From: an uncultured Clostridia bacterium
GTDB lineage: Bacteria > Bacillota > Clostridia > Christensenellales > Aristaeellaceae
Direction of reading: 5' to 3'
Length of the DNA stretch: 21,663 nucleotides
NCBI GenBank assembly: GCA_934647145.1
Contig: CAKUFB010000012.1
Location: 1 to 21,663 of the forward strand
In this document: positions 6,776 to 14,294 of the stretch, in pieces
Layout of the letters: each line of letters starts with the position of its first letter
How positions within the stretch are numbered: position 1 is the first letter of the stretch
Notes under the pieces: generated by a model
What the model was told of the DNA's origin: nothing
Databases searched by the model: none
What the model saw: only the letters and a program-made list of their open reading frames with translations
Program-made: the position numbers and the translations under genes

Positions 6776-8218
6776 TTACCTGGCCGCATTGAACGCGTCG
6801 TACTGCGCCTGCAGGGTCTCGGCGATGGTCTCCACGCCGGCTTCCTTCAGCGCCTCGCGGAACATGGGCAGATAAATCTCGGGGTCGGCCGCGCCGTTGC
6901 CCAGCAGCCTGGCGTATTCCTGCACCACGGAGTAGACCGCCGCGTTCTCGTTGACGATGGAGGACAGATCGGCCTGGAAGCCTATGAAGGGAGAAACCAC
7001 GGCAGAGTTGTTCAGCTCCTCGAAGCGAGCCGCCTTGTCCTCGGCCTCGCCGACCAGCAGGCCGCGCACGCGCACGTCGCCCGCCTTGTAATCCTGGGTC
7101 TTGTAGTGATCGGCATAGCCCTCGACGCGCTGAATCTTGCCGTCCACCATGTTGTAGTGTACGCCCTCAACGCCGAAGGCCAGGGTGTTCTGCACGTCGG
7201 TATCGGTGTCCAGCAGCTCGATGAGCTTGAGCGCCAGCTCGGGATACTTGCTCTTGGCGGGCACCGCCCAGCAGGCGCCCAGGATGTCCTCGACGCTCAT
7301 GACGTTCTCGCCAATGTTGATGAACACCACGTCGGCGCCATAGCTGGCCGAGTTGGAGAGCTCGGCGTAGGGGTTGTACTGGCCCATCTTGATGCCGTAG
7401 CCCACGCCGGAGCCGTTTTTATAATAGGCGTTCCAGTTGTCGATGGTGGCGACGTCCTCGCGGATGTAGCCCTTCTTGTACCAGTCGTACATGGTCTTGC
7501 AGTAGTCCTCGTAGGCGTCGCTGAGGTAGATGCACTCGATCTTCGAGGTATCGGACTTGGGCGCGCCGAAGGAATAGCCGGAGATGTCGCCGAAGTAGTA
7601 GTAGCTCTCGCTCATACCCAGGCGGGGGAAGTTATAGTTGCTGCCAAAGAGCATCAGGGTGGAGTTCACGTGATCGGGATCGTTGTGGATGTACTCCAGC
7701 CAGGGCTCTATGTCCTTGAGGGAGTAGGTCTGAGTCGTGTCGATGTTCAGGGCGTCGGCCATCTTCTTTTCCATCCACAGGCCGAAGCGGCAGCACATGT
7801 CCTTGTAGGAGGGCACGCAGTAGACGCCGCCGTTGACGTTGGCCGCAATCAGCGCCGTCTCGCTCAGGGTGGCGTTCAGGGCGGGGGTGACGGTGGGCAG
7901 CATGTCCTTGAGGTCCAGGAACGCGCCGTCCATGGCCAGGTCGCGGTAGCCGATGCCGTTGGAGACGAAGATCACGTCGATGGGGTCGTTGCTGGCCAGC
8001 AGCATCGGCCAGTTTTCATTGCTGAAGTTGAGGTGTACCTTGCAGCCGATCTTCTCGGCCGTCAGCCTGGAGAGCGCCTCGCCGACCATATCGGCGTCCG
8101 GCGTGGCCGAATCCCAGCACAGGATCTCAAGAGTGGGCATTTCCTTCTCCGCCGATGCGGCGAAGGGCAGGCTCAGCAGCAGAGCCAGCGCCAGGAGCAG
8201 AGAAACGAGTTTCTTCAT
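6776..8218 (-). CDS. Extracellular solute-binding protein of a sugar ABC importer (LplA-like)
   Basis: This 480-aa binding protein captures the substrate outside the cell and delivers it to the two permeases encoded upstream. The start is ATG 8218 (MKKLVSLLLALALLLSLPFAASA), preceded by AAGGAGGAAGACCCC; the in-frame codons up to 8254 lack a ribosome site. Residues 1-23 form a signal peptide with an apparent signal-peptidase I site (ASA-EKE). No lipobox cysteine is present, unlike most Gram-positive binding proteins. The mature part matches the LplA-type layout (TLEILCWDSATPDADM, VDVIFVSN-like IDVIFVSNGIGYRDLAMDGAFLDL, a C-terminal helix region), as in family-1 extracellular solute-binding proteins with a DUF3502-like C-terminus. 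The substrate is probably an oligosaccharide or complex glycan fragment, inferred from family and neighbours. Confidence 0.88.
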   Translation of the reverse strand: MKKLVSLLLALALLLSLPFAASAEKEMPTLEILCWDSATPDADMVGEALSRLTAEKIGCKVHLNFSNENWPMLLASNDPIDVIFVSNGIGYRDLAMDGAFLDLKDMLPTVTPALNATLSETALIAANVNGGVYCVPSYKDMCCRFGLWMEKKMADALNIDTTQTYSLKDIEPWLEYIHNDPDHVNSTLMLFGSNYNFPRLGMSESYYYFGDISGYSFGAPKSDTSKIECIYLSDAYEDYCKTMYDWYKKGYIREDVATIDNWNAYYKNGSGVGYGIKMGQYNPYAELSNSASYGADVVFINIGENVMSVEDILGACWAVPAKSKYPELALKLIELLDTDTDVQNTLAFGVEGVHYNMVDGKIQRVEGYADHYKTQDYKAGDVRVRGLLVGEAEDKAARFEELNNSAVVSPFIGFQADLSSIVNENAAVYSVVQEYARLLGNGAADPEIYLPMFREALKEAGVETIAETLQAQYDAFNAAR

Positions 8219-8266
8219 GGGGTCTTCCTCCTTAAAATATATGTGCCTTGGCAAACGCCAAAACCA

Positions 8267-9139
8267 TCACTTGACGGCGCCGATCGTCAGTCCCTTCACG
8301 AAGTACTTCTGGAAGAAGGGATAGATGACCAGCACGGGGCCCAGCGTACACAGGAGCAGCGCCATGCGGCCGGATTCCGTGGGCATGGTCGTCCACAGCT
8401 CCACCTCGCTCTGGGTCAGGTTTTCGGCCTCGGAGAGGTAGGCCAGCGTATTTTCGATCTGCATGAGCAGGTGCTGCAGGGTCACCAGCTTTCGGTCGGT
8501 GATGAACAGCATGGAGGTCTGCCACTGGTTCCAGTGCCCGACGGCTGTCATGAAGCCGATCGCGCCCAGCACCGGCGCCATCAGGGGCAGCACAATCTGG
8601 AAGAACACGCGGTATTCGTTGGCTCCGTCGATCTTGGCCGCCTCCAGCAGCGCGTCCGGCACGTTGGACTGGACGAAGGAGCGCATGATGATACAGTTCA
8701 TGGCGCTCACGCTGCCGGGCAGAATCAGCACCCACAGCGAATTGCGCATGTGAAAGACGTTGCTGTTGATCAGGTAGGAGCCCAGCTGGCCGCCGCTGAA
8801 GATCATGGTGATCAGCAGGTAGACGGTCAGCGCCTTTCTGAGCCTGAAGTCGTTTCGGCTCAGCGCGTAGGCGAACAGACTGGTGGCCATCAGGGTAATC
8901 AGCGTGCCGGCCACCGCGACCAGCAGCGTCACCTTGTACGCGTCCGCCAGCTGCCAGCCGAAGGTCATGACGTAGCGTATGCCGGTCAGCGACCACTTGG
9001 ACGCCCACAGGGAAAAGCCGTGCTGCGCAATGGCGCTTTCGTCGGAGAAGGCCGCCACGATCACCATCCAGACCGGTATGAAGGTCAGCAGCGCCAGGAA
9101 AATCAGGCTGGCCTTCAGGAGGTATTGTTTCTTCTTCAT
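8267..9139 (-). CDS. Carbohydrate ABC transporter permease (YtcP/LplC-like)
   Basis: One of two membrane subunits of the importer, 290 aa with about six hydrophobic segments (first at 9-31, IPVWMVIVAAFSDE). The binding-protein-dependent permease EAA loop is clear at about 166-185 (EAAKIDGANEYRVFFQIVLP), the contact site for the ATPase. The C-terminus FFQKYFVKGLTIGAVKG-type ending (here ...LTIGAVK) is characteristic of the LplC/YtcP group. GGAGG lies upstream of ATG 9139. The gene is 12 nt downstream of the other permease gene and 48 nt upstream of the binding-protein gene, so one transcript is likely. No ATPase gene is present, as is common for this class, which shares an MsmX-like ATPase. 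Confidence 0.93.
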   Translation of the reverse strand: MKKKQYLLKASLIFLALLTFIPVWMVIVAAFSDESAIAQHGFSLWASKWSLTGIRYVMTFGWQLADAYKVTLLVAVAGTLITLMATSLFAYALSRNDFRLRKALTVYLLITMIFSGGQLGSYLINSNVFHMRNSLWVLILPGSVSAMNCIIMRSFVQSNVPDALLEAAKIDGANEYRVFFQIVLPLMAPVLGAIGFMTAVGHWNQWQTSMLFITDRKLVTLQHLLMQIENTLAYLSEAENLTQSEVELWTTMPTESGRMALLLCTLGPVLVIYPFFQKYFVKGLTIGAVK

Positions 9140-9151
9140 CTGCGTGCCTCC

Positions 9152-10072
9152 TCAGAACAGCGAGTTTTCCGGAGAGATCCTGCGCACGACGCCGTTCACC
9201 AGCAGCAGCATCGCCGCGCCGATGACCGACTGAAACAGTGTGGCCGCGGCGGTCATGCCGAACTTGGTGCCCGAGCTGCTCAGGGCGTTGAGTATGTAGG
9301 CGTCAATGGTCTGGGTTGTGGAGTACAGGATGCCCGTATTCATGGTCACCTTGAAGAACAGACCGGTGTTGGAGGTCATGATGCCGCCCAGCGAGAGCAG
9401 CAGCTTGATGGAGATCAGGCTCTTGAGCATGGGCAGGGTGATATACCAGATTTTCTGCCGCCTGGACGCGCCGTCCAAATCGGCTGCCTCGAACAGCTCT
9501 GGATCCATGCCGGCCAGCGCAGAGAGGTAGATGATCGAGCCGTAGCCTGTGCCCTTCCACAGCGTGACGACCGTCAGGATCGTCGGCCAGTACTGGGGCA
9601 TCATGTACCAGTTGAAGGTGGGCTGCCCCAGTGCCGCCTTCAGGTTGTTGATAAAGCCGTTGTTCACATTCAGGAAGGACTTGACGATGAACGACACCGC
9701 AATCCAGGAAATGAAGGTGGGCATGATCATGAGGGTGTGAGTGACCTTGGGAATCATCCGGCTCCGGCATTCGTTGATCAGCAGCGCCAGGCCGACGTTG
9801 AACAGCGTGCCCAGAGTGGTGAAGAGCAGATAATAGCCCACCGTATTCTTCAGCAGGCGCCAGGTCAGGCTCTTCGAACTGAGCAGGAACTTGAAGTTGT
9901 TCAGCCCGCACCACGGGCTGCCGAAAATGCCTCCCTGGTAATTGTAGGTCTTGAAGGCCACAGTCAGCGCGTACATGGGCATATAGGAAAACAGAAACAG
10001 CAGAACCACTGCCGGAAGCGACATCAGCAGCAGCGAGCGGTGCCGCCGGGTATTGCGAATCAGATCGTGCAT
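9152..10072 (-). CDS. Carbohydrate ABC transporter permease (LplB/YteP-like)
   Basis: Second membrane subunit of the importer, 306 aa, first gene of the transport operon. It begins with a basic N-terminus and a hydrophobic segment (LLLMSLPAVVLLFLFSYMPMYALTVAFKTYN) typical of LplB. The EAA loop is at about 195-214 (EAADLDGASRRQKIWYITLP). It ends RRISPENSLF, like many LplB-type permeases. The start is ATG 10072 with GGGAGG 8-9 nt upstream. An in-frame extension to 10177 would cross the promoter (10097-10125) and is rejected. It forms a heterodimer with the permease encoded at 8267-9139. Confidence 0.93.
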   Translation of the reverse strand: MHDLIRNTRRHRSLLLMSLPAVVLLFLFSYMPMYALTVAFKTYNYQGGIFGSPWCGLNNFKFLLSSKSLTWRLLKNTVGYYLLFTTLGTLFNVGLALLINECRSRMIPKVTHTLMIMPTFISWIAVSFIVKSFLNVNNGFINNLKAALGQPTFNWYMMPQYWPTILTVVTLWKGTGYGSIIYLSALAGMDPELFEAADLDGASRRQKIWYITLPMLKSLISIKLLLSLGGIMTSNTGLFFKVTMNTGILYSTTQTIDAYILNALSSSGTKFGMTAAATLFQSVIGAAMLLLVNGVVRRISPENSLF

Positions 10073-10096
10073 GCGGTCATCCTCCCTTTCATGGAT

Positions 10097-10125
10097 ATTG
10101 TAGCAGCGCGTGCAATTAATGACAA
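10097..10125 (-). promoter_or_regulatory. Promoter of the ABC transporter operon
   Basis: On the minus strand, TTGTCA (10120-10125), 17-bp spacer, TACAAT (10097-10102) with extended TGC. The start near 10090 gives a short leader of under 20 nt. Sites for RR1 or RR2 would be expected just upstream (10126-10250), but no repeated operator can be pointed out by eye. Confidence 0.7.
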
Positions 10126-10126
10126 G

Positions 10127-10150
10127 AAAAAACATTTGCCATTCCGGCAA
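10127..10150 (-). terminator. Possible weak terminator after HK2
   Basis: On the minus strand, TTGCC (10146-10150) and GGCAA (10136-10140) flank GGAAT, followed by ATG and a run of six T. The stem has only 5 bp. It lies between the HK2 stop and the transporter promoter, where a terminator would make sense. Confidence 0.35.
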
Positions 10151-10250
10151 CATATTTGACTGCTTTGTGGCGCGCATTTGACAAAAGAACAGCCGACGTA
10201 TTCACATGGAATTCGCCGGCATGGAAAAATCCCGTATGGGTCTGCACAGG

Positions 10251-11975
10251 TCAGAGATGACGCCAGGGCAGCAGCAGCTCGGCGCAGGTATTTCCCCGCG
10301 CGGTTTTGCGATAGGTCAGGCCGCAGGGCGCGCCATAGCGCATGCGTATCCGCTGGTGAACGTTCCGGATGCCGATACCGGTGGAATGGACGCTCAGCTC
10401 GTCCTTCCCCTGCAGATACGCGTTGATACGATCCGTATCAGCCTGGGTGCCCGCGTCCGTTACGCACAGGCGCAGATTTTCCCCATCCCGCACGCAGCTG
10501 ATCCGAATTTCCCCGGAAGAGTCGCCCGAGCCGTACAGTATGGCGTTCTCAACCAGCGGCTGCAGGATCATCTTGGGGATGACCGCCTCGCGCAGCGACT
10601 CCTCGACGTCAATCCGGCAGCGTATGCCGTCTGAGCTTCGGAAGCGGTAAATATCCATATACTGGGTCAGTATGGCCAGTTCTTCGCCCAGCGTGACCTC
10701 CCCGTCGGAGTTCTTCACGTTATAGCGATAGATGCCGGCCAGAGTGGACAGGATGTCCGCAATCTCGTTCTGCCCGGCGGTCATTGCCTGAAAGCATACC
10801 GAATCCAGCGTGTTGTACAGGAAGTGCGGATTGATCTGCAGCTGCAGGGAATCCATTTCCGCCCTGCGGCGCTTTTCCTCCTCCGCGCGAATGGCGTGAA
10901 TCAGCTCGTTATAGCTGGCATACAGCGCGCGGATTTCATCCTTCTGCCGGGGAATCATCTCCTCTGGCAGCAGCTCGCCCTTCTTTTCCTTCATGAACGC
11001 GGAGAGCTGGCGCACCGGGCGGGTAATCCAGCCTGAAACCATCAGCACCAGCAGGCCGCCCACGCCGGCGCACAGCAGCAGAAACAGGCACAGCGTACTC
11101 AGCGTGTGATCCGTCATCTGATGAATGTCCCTGTAGGGCACATACATGCTCAGCTTCAGGCCGCCGTCGATTTCGCGGGTGATTTCCAGCGCGTTCGGGG
11201 GAATGTGCGGCTGACTGCGCCAGAGCACAGCGCCGTCCGCGCCGCACAGCCGGGCGCAGCTGTTTTCGGTGAGCTGGCCGGAGACAAAGCGACTGACGGA
11301 CTCGGCGCGGACGATCAGCAGCACCACGCCCATCTGATGATAGCGGATGTTGCCGTAGGCGTTTCCCTGATTCAGCGCGGTGACGCTGCGCGCGGCGCAC
11401 AGAAAGCCGTCCTTTTCGAACCAGTACTGCGTGCCGTCGGCCTCCAGCGCCTTTTGATACCAGTCATCCTCCCGCACCAGCGAGTTTCTGAGAATCTGCA
11501 GGTTTTCGTTCCCCGAATAGGTATTGAGCAGGGTTTCCAGACTCAGCCGGGCCATAAAGCTCTCGGCGTACAGCGGCATTTCCTCCGTCAGGAACAGGTT
11601 CACACTCCACTCGGAAAAAATGCTTCCGATGGCCATCCGGCAGTCCTTGAGCAGCATGTCCTTCAGCTCCTGAAACCGCTTGAAGCTGGAGATCAGGTTT
11701 ACGTCGTCCGTGAGCAGGTAAGAGATATAGGCGTTGCTGGAGTCTTGAAACCTGGAATCAGTCAGCGTGCGGCAGAGCATGTCCGTGTGGGTGACCATCA
11801 GGGAAATCCCGTCGGCGTTGTTCTGGGCGACCGCCTCAAAGGTATTCATCAGCGAGTCGGAGAGTCCCCTGTTGTAAAAGGCCATATTGAGCACGCCCAG
11901 TATCGCCACCACGACGATCACAATCACCGCGAAGCACCGGGTCATGCGGCCGACCAGGCTGGTATTTCTGTTCAT
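10251..11975 (-). CDS. YesM-type sensor histidine kinase (HK2)
   Basis: Sensor kinase of 574 aa paired with the regulator encoded directly upstream. TM1 is at about 13-33 (CFAVIVIVVVAILGVLNMAFY), a large extracytoplasmic sensor at about 35-290, TM2 at about 293-315, then a HAMP-like segment (SGWITRPVRQLSAFMKEKKGE). The His_kinase domain has QLQINPHFLYNTLDSVCFQ with His384. The HATPase domain shows N-box LVENAILYG (Asn477) and G2 STGIGIRNVHQRI. The G1 motif, usually DNGxG, reads DAGTQ at 507-511, so the asparagine is missing. ATG 11975 overlaps the regulator stop by 4 bp (ATGA). It lies just upstream of the importer operon, whose uptake it probably governs; the ligand is unknown. Confidence 0.92.
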   Translation of the reverse strand: MNRNTSLVGRMTRCFAVIVIVVVAILGVLNMAFYNRGLSDSLMNTFEAVAQNNADGISLMVTHTDMLCRTLTDSRFQDSSNAYISYLLTDDVNLISSFKRFQELKDMLLKDCRMAIGSIFSEWSVNLFLTEEMPLYAESFMARLSLETLLNTYSGNENLQILRNSLVREDDWYQKALEADGTQYWFEKDGFLCAARSVTALNQGNAYGNIRYHQMGVVLLIVRAESVSRFVSGQLTENSCARLCGADGAVLWRSQPHIPPNALEITREIDGGLKLSMYVPYRDIHQMTDHTLSTLCLFLLLCAGVGGLLVLMVSGWITRPVRQLSAFMKEKKGELLPEEMIPRQKDEIRALYASYNELIHAIRAEEEKRRRAEMDSLQLQINPHFLYNTLDSVCFQAMTAGQNEIADILSTLAGIYRYNVKNSDGEVTLGEELAILTQYMDIYRFRSSDGIRCRIDVEESLREAVIPKMILQPLVENAILYGSGDSSGEIRISCVRDGENLRLCVTDAGTQADTDRINAYLQGKDELSVHSTGIGIRNVHQRIRMRYGAPCGLTYRKTARGNTCAELLLPWRHL

Positions 11976-13012
11976 TTCCGTTCCTTTCCGGCGTTCTGCT
12001 GGCGGTATTCTGTCGGCTGACAGCCGAAGGTTTTGCGGAAGACCTTGGCAAAATAGTTGGGGTTCCTAAAGCCGACCCGCACGGCGATGTCGGTGACGCT
12101 CATGCTGGTTTCGGCCAGCAGCCGGGCCGCAGTCTCCATGCGCCGCAGGGTGATGTATTCCACCAGCGTGACGCCGGTGCAGCGGGTAAACATCCGACTG
12201 ACGTAGGAGGAGGAATAGTTGAGCTGCCGCGCGATGGCGGCGGTGCCCAGATCGGGGTCGCTCAGGCCCTGGCTGATCAGCTCGCCAATCCAGACGATCA
12301 GCGGATGAGACGCGGCCGGCTGCGCCTGATCCCTGCGATCAATCGCGTCGAAGCAGGCGTTGGCCGTGCGAATCACCAGGTCGGTACGGCTGACGGATCT
12401 GCTCATGTCGGCCTCCGCGGGCGGTGAAAAGTCGCCGCCCCACGCCTCCTTCATCAGGGAGAGCAGGTGCATGCAGGTTCTGCGCAGGAGCCCTGTGTCC
12501 TCCTTCATGCGCATGGCGTCGTCCATCAGGCGCGCGAACAGCCGCTCGAAATAAGCCCTGTCGCTTTCGCAGAGCGCCCGGCGCAGCTCGTCGGCATGGC
12601 CGTAGAGCAGGGTATCGTAGTATTCGGAGCGTTCCCGGCTGGCGCGCAGCTTTCGCAGCTCCTCGCTCAGCACGCCCAGCTTTTCCCGGTTAATGGGCTT
12701 GAGAATGTAGGACTGCACATGCAGCTCGATGGCGATCTGCGCCGCCGGAAAGCTCTCGTAAGCGGACAGGAAAATAAAGGACACGTCGCCCAGCGCCTGC
12801 CGAACCGCCCGCAGAAACTCCATCCCGTCCATTTCCGGCATCACAATGTCGCTGATAATCACATCCACCCGGTGCTTGACCGCCAGCTCGTAGCCCGCGC
12901 GGCCGGTGGACGCCACGCCCACCAGCGCATAGCCGAGCGCTTCCCAGTCGATCAGCTTCTGCAGTCCGTTGAGCACGTTCCGGTCGTCATCCACGACAAT
13001 TGCCTTCAGCAT
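11972..13012 (-). CDS. YesN-type response regulator (REC + AraC HTH, RR2)
   Basis: Regulator of 346 aa. The receiver domain has VDDD (7-10), phospho-acceptor Asp55 in IISDIVMPEMDG, Ser83 and Lys105 in ILKPIN. The final 100 or so residues carry an AraC-type DNA-binding domain (LGTAAIARQLNYSSSYVSRMFTRCTGVTLVEYI, then VTDIAVRVGFRNPNYFAKVFRKTFGCQPTEYR). ATG 13012 starts MLKAIVVDDD. Upstream frame to 13231 runs through the phosphatase gene and is rejected; tandem GGAGG sequences at 13016-13028 serve this start. Its stop overlaps HK2. The histidine-phosphatase gene ends only 26 nt upstream, so all three genes may be co-transcribed. It differs clearly from RR1 in its middle region. Confidence 0.92.
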   Translation of the reverse strand: MLKAIVVDDDRNVLNGLQKLIDWEALGYALVGVASTGRAGYELAVKHRVDVIISDIVMPEMDGMEFLRAVRQALGDVSFIFLSAYESFPAAQIAIELHVQSYILKPINREKLGVLSEELRKLRASRERSEYYDTLLYGHADELRRALCESDRAYFERLFARLMDDAMRMKEDTGLLRRTCMHLLSLMKEAWGGDFSPPAEADMSRSVSRTDLVIRTANACFDAIDRRDQAQPAASHPLIVWIGELISQGLSDPDLGTAAIARQLNYSSSYVSRMFTRCTGVTLVEYITLRRMETAARLLAETSMSVTDIAVRVGFRNPNYFAKVFRKTFGCQPTEYRQQNAGKERK

Positions 13013-13038
13013 GTGCCTCCTCCCCTCCGGCGCGCATT

Positions 13039-13767
13039 TCAGACCTGCGGCCCCTCGCCCTCGCCGTCCGCGAACTCGCGATACAGTCCGGAACGCGAAA
13101 CCGGCTCTCCCCGGGCGAACAGGTGCGAGGTATCGCCCAGCTGCACGCACTTGAACGTCACCTCGCCCCGCACGCGCTCCTCCGTGACAAAGGTGGAGAC
13201 CGACGAGGTGGGCAGAAACATGCTCTGCCACAGCAGCACCGGCGAAATGCCGCTCAGCAGCGAAACCAGCAGCATACCCAGGCCGAAATGGCAGAAAATC
13301 GCGATGGTTTCATCCCTGTTTTCCTCGCAGGTAAACACCATGCCGCTCCTATGATAGCCGTGGCTTTCCAGCAGGCTCATAAAGCCCGCCTCGACCCGCG
13401 CGAACGCCTCCGGCACGTCCGCCGTGCGCATGAGCTCGTCCTGCAGCCAGGTATGCGCGTCGAAGAGCCGCGCCCGGCTTTCCCAAAGGCGCGGGGGCAG
13501 GTTCCAGGGAATGCGCTCCCGACCGTCCTCGTCCAGGATCTTTCCGCCAAATTCCTGCAGCCAGTCGAGAACCTCGATCTCGCGCCCCAGCCTGCGCGCG
13601 GCCGGCTCGGCGGTCAATACGGCTCGGCGCAGGGGCGAGGAATAGACGCGCGCAATGGGCAGGCCGCCCAGCCGCCCGGAGAGGATTTCCGCCTCCCGAA
13701 AGCCCTTCGCGGTCAGGGTGTTGTGCTCGTAGTCCGGCTCCGCGTGGCGAATGATCAGTATCCGCAT
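13039..13767 (-). CDS. Histidine phosphatase superfamily (phosphoglycerate mutase-like) protein
   Basis: Cytoplasmic hydrolase of 242 aa with the branch-1 signature RHAEPD (7-12; His8 would be phosphorylated), SSPLRRA (43-49, phosphate-binding Arg47) and the second catalytic histidine in IFCHFG (His160). The fold is used by mutases and by phosphatases of sugars, nucleotides or cofactors; the substrate cannot be read from sequence. An insertion between about 70 and 145 (GGKILDEDGRERIPWNLPPRLW...) is longer than in minimal members. AGGAGG precedes ATG 13767. Its promoter (13818-13846) overlaps the end of a MITE-like element. Its closeness to RR2 may be accidental or may mean shared expression. 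Confidence 0.88.
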   Translation of the reverse strand: MRILIIRHAEPDYEHNTLTAKGFREAEILSGRLGGLPIARVYSSPLRRAVLTAEPAARRLGREIEVLDWLQEFGGKILDEDGRERIPWNLPPRLWESRARLFDAHTWLQDELMRTADVPEAFARVEAGFMSLLESHGYHRSGMVFTCEENRDETIAIFCHFGLGMLLVSLLSGISPVLLWQSMFLPTSSVSTFVTEERVRGEVTFKCVQLGDTSHLFARGEPVSRSGLYREFADGEGEGPQV

Positions 13768-13817
13768 TTGTATACTCCTCCTCAGGCAAACGCGCCGGGC
13801 AGGCGCTTAAACGAACG

Positions 13818-13846
13818 ATACTATATTATTATAGCCAGCTTGTCAA
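13818..13846 (-). promoter_or_regulatory. Promoter of the histidine-phosphatase gene
   Basis: On the minus strand, TTGACA (13841-13846), 17-bp spacer and TAGTAT (13818-13823). The -35 lies inside the left terminal repeat of the MITE-like element and the -10 overlaps the flanking direct repeat. A better-looking TATAAT (13828-13833) lacks a -35 at correct distance. Confidence 0.5.
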
Positions 13847-13866
13847 AAAAGGTTTTGACAAGCTGG
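13835..13866. repeat. 14-bp perfect hairpin
   Basis: CCAGCTTGTCAAAA (13835-13848) pairs fully with TTTTGACAAGCTGG (13853-13866) around AAGG. It sits at the left edge of the MITE-like element and contains the -35 of the phosphatase promoter in one arm. Confidence 0.85.
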
Positions 13867-13906
13867 TGGACGGGGAAGCAAGCTCCCCCGCCACTACCAC
13901 CCTCAC

Positions 13907-14001
13907 CAGTTTTTGCTGAAATCTAAGAGATTTCCGGGCGCAAAAACTGCAAGGAAACGATTTTTGCTCTGGAAAATGAGATTTTCCGGCGCAAAAATCG
14001 T
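13907..14001. repeat. Two tandem nested-hairpin modules (TTTTTGC...GCAAAAA)
   Basis: Module 1 has outer arms CAGTTTTTGC (13907-13916) and GCAAAAACTG (13940-13949) and inner arms GAAATCT (13918-13924) and AGATTTC (13928-13934). Module 2 has outer arms ACGATTTTTGC (13957-13967) and GCAAAAATCGT (13991-14001) and inner arms GGAAAAT (13971-13977) and ATTTTCC (13981-13987). Both keep stem-within-stem geometry while the flanking and inner bases change together on both arms. A third copy is at 1846-1884. Confidence 0.85.
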
Positions 14002-14041
14002 CCCGTGCCCACCGTACACGCCGCTGGGCGCGATTGAAAGT

Positions 14042-14065
14042 TCGAGAGGGTTGCGACCCTCTCGA
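14042..14065. repeat. 10-bp hairpin in the MITE-like element
   Basis: TCGAGAGGGT (14042-14051) pairs with ACCCTCTCGA (14056-14065) around TGCG. A run of T follows at 14078-14082, but the spacing is too long for a standard terminator. Confidence 0.7.
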
Positions 14066-14166
14066 GCTCTCCGGGGGTTTTTCGACAGTCTGACTATATT
14101 ATTATAGCATGCTTCAAGAATGGGCGACATGGTAAAAATTGCAGAAATCGGATAAAAATTTGACCT

Positions 14167-14180
14167 GCGCCGCGCGGCGC
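14167..14180. repeat. Perfect 14-bp GC palindrome
   Basis: GCGCCGCGCGGCGC is its own reverse complement. It lies in the non-coding stretch 14109-14251, where no gene is supported. Function unknown. Confidence 0.5.
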
Positions 14181-14251
14181 GCAAATAAAACGCATCAGCG
14201 TGAAAACAGGTCTGAAAAAAGAAGCCTTCTCGAAGCGTCCCTTTATACAGC

Positions 14252-14276
14252 AAAAGACCCGCCGGTAAGGCGAGCC
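14252..14276 (-). terminator. Terminator of the HMA2/P-type ATPase operon
   Basis: On the minus strand, GGCTCGCC (14269-14276) pairs with GGCGGGTC (14256-14263), including two G-U pairs, around TTACC, and is followed by TTTT. It starts 18 nt after the stop codon of the last gene of the operon. Confidence 0.6.
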
Positions 14277-14294
14277 TTTCGCAATGGCCGGCGC

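Larger units (their letters stand above)
13820..14108. mobile_element. MITE-like element with flanking 16-bp direct repeats
   Basis: ACTATATTATTATAGC occurs exactly at 13820-13835 and 14093-14108. Immediately inside, CAGCTTGTCAAAAAA (13836-13850) and the reverse complement of 14078-14092, CAGACTGTCGAAAAA, match at 12 of 15 positions. This layout (target duplication, inverted terminal repeats, 257-bp non-coding core) is that of a miniature inverted-repeat transposable element. The core holds five hairpins: 13835-13866, about 13871-13890, 13907-13949, 13957-14001 and 14042-14065. No transposase is encoded. A 16-bp target duplication is long for most families, so the direct repeat might instead be a duplicated AT-rich promoter box. 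Confidence 0.65.

Noticed and set aside
6677..10159. Very long plus-strand open frame (1160 codons) opposite the transporter and NPCBM genes
   Set aside because: It is antisense to four well-supported genes and its translation is low-complexity (rich in H, Q, G, V, R) with no family motifs, as expected for the complement of GC-rich codons.
10251..10426. Small plus-strand genes at the end of HK2
   Set aside because: They overlap the HATPase domain of HK2 antisense and show no independent signals.
13903..14253. Minus-strand open frame of 116 codons in the MITE-like region
   Set aside because: It only translates the hairpins and terminal repeats; no ribosome site or family resemblance.
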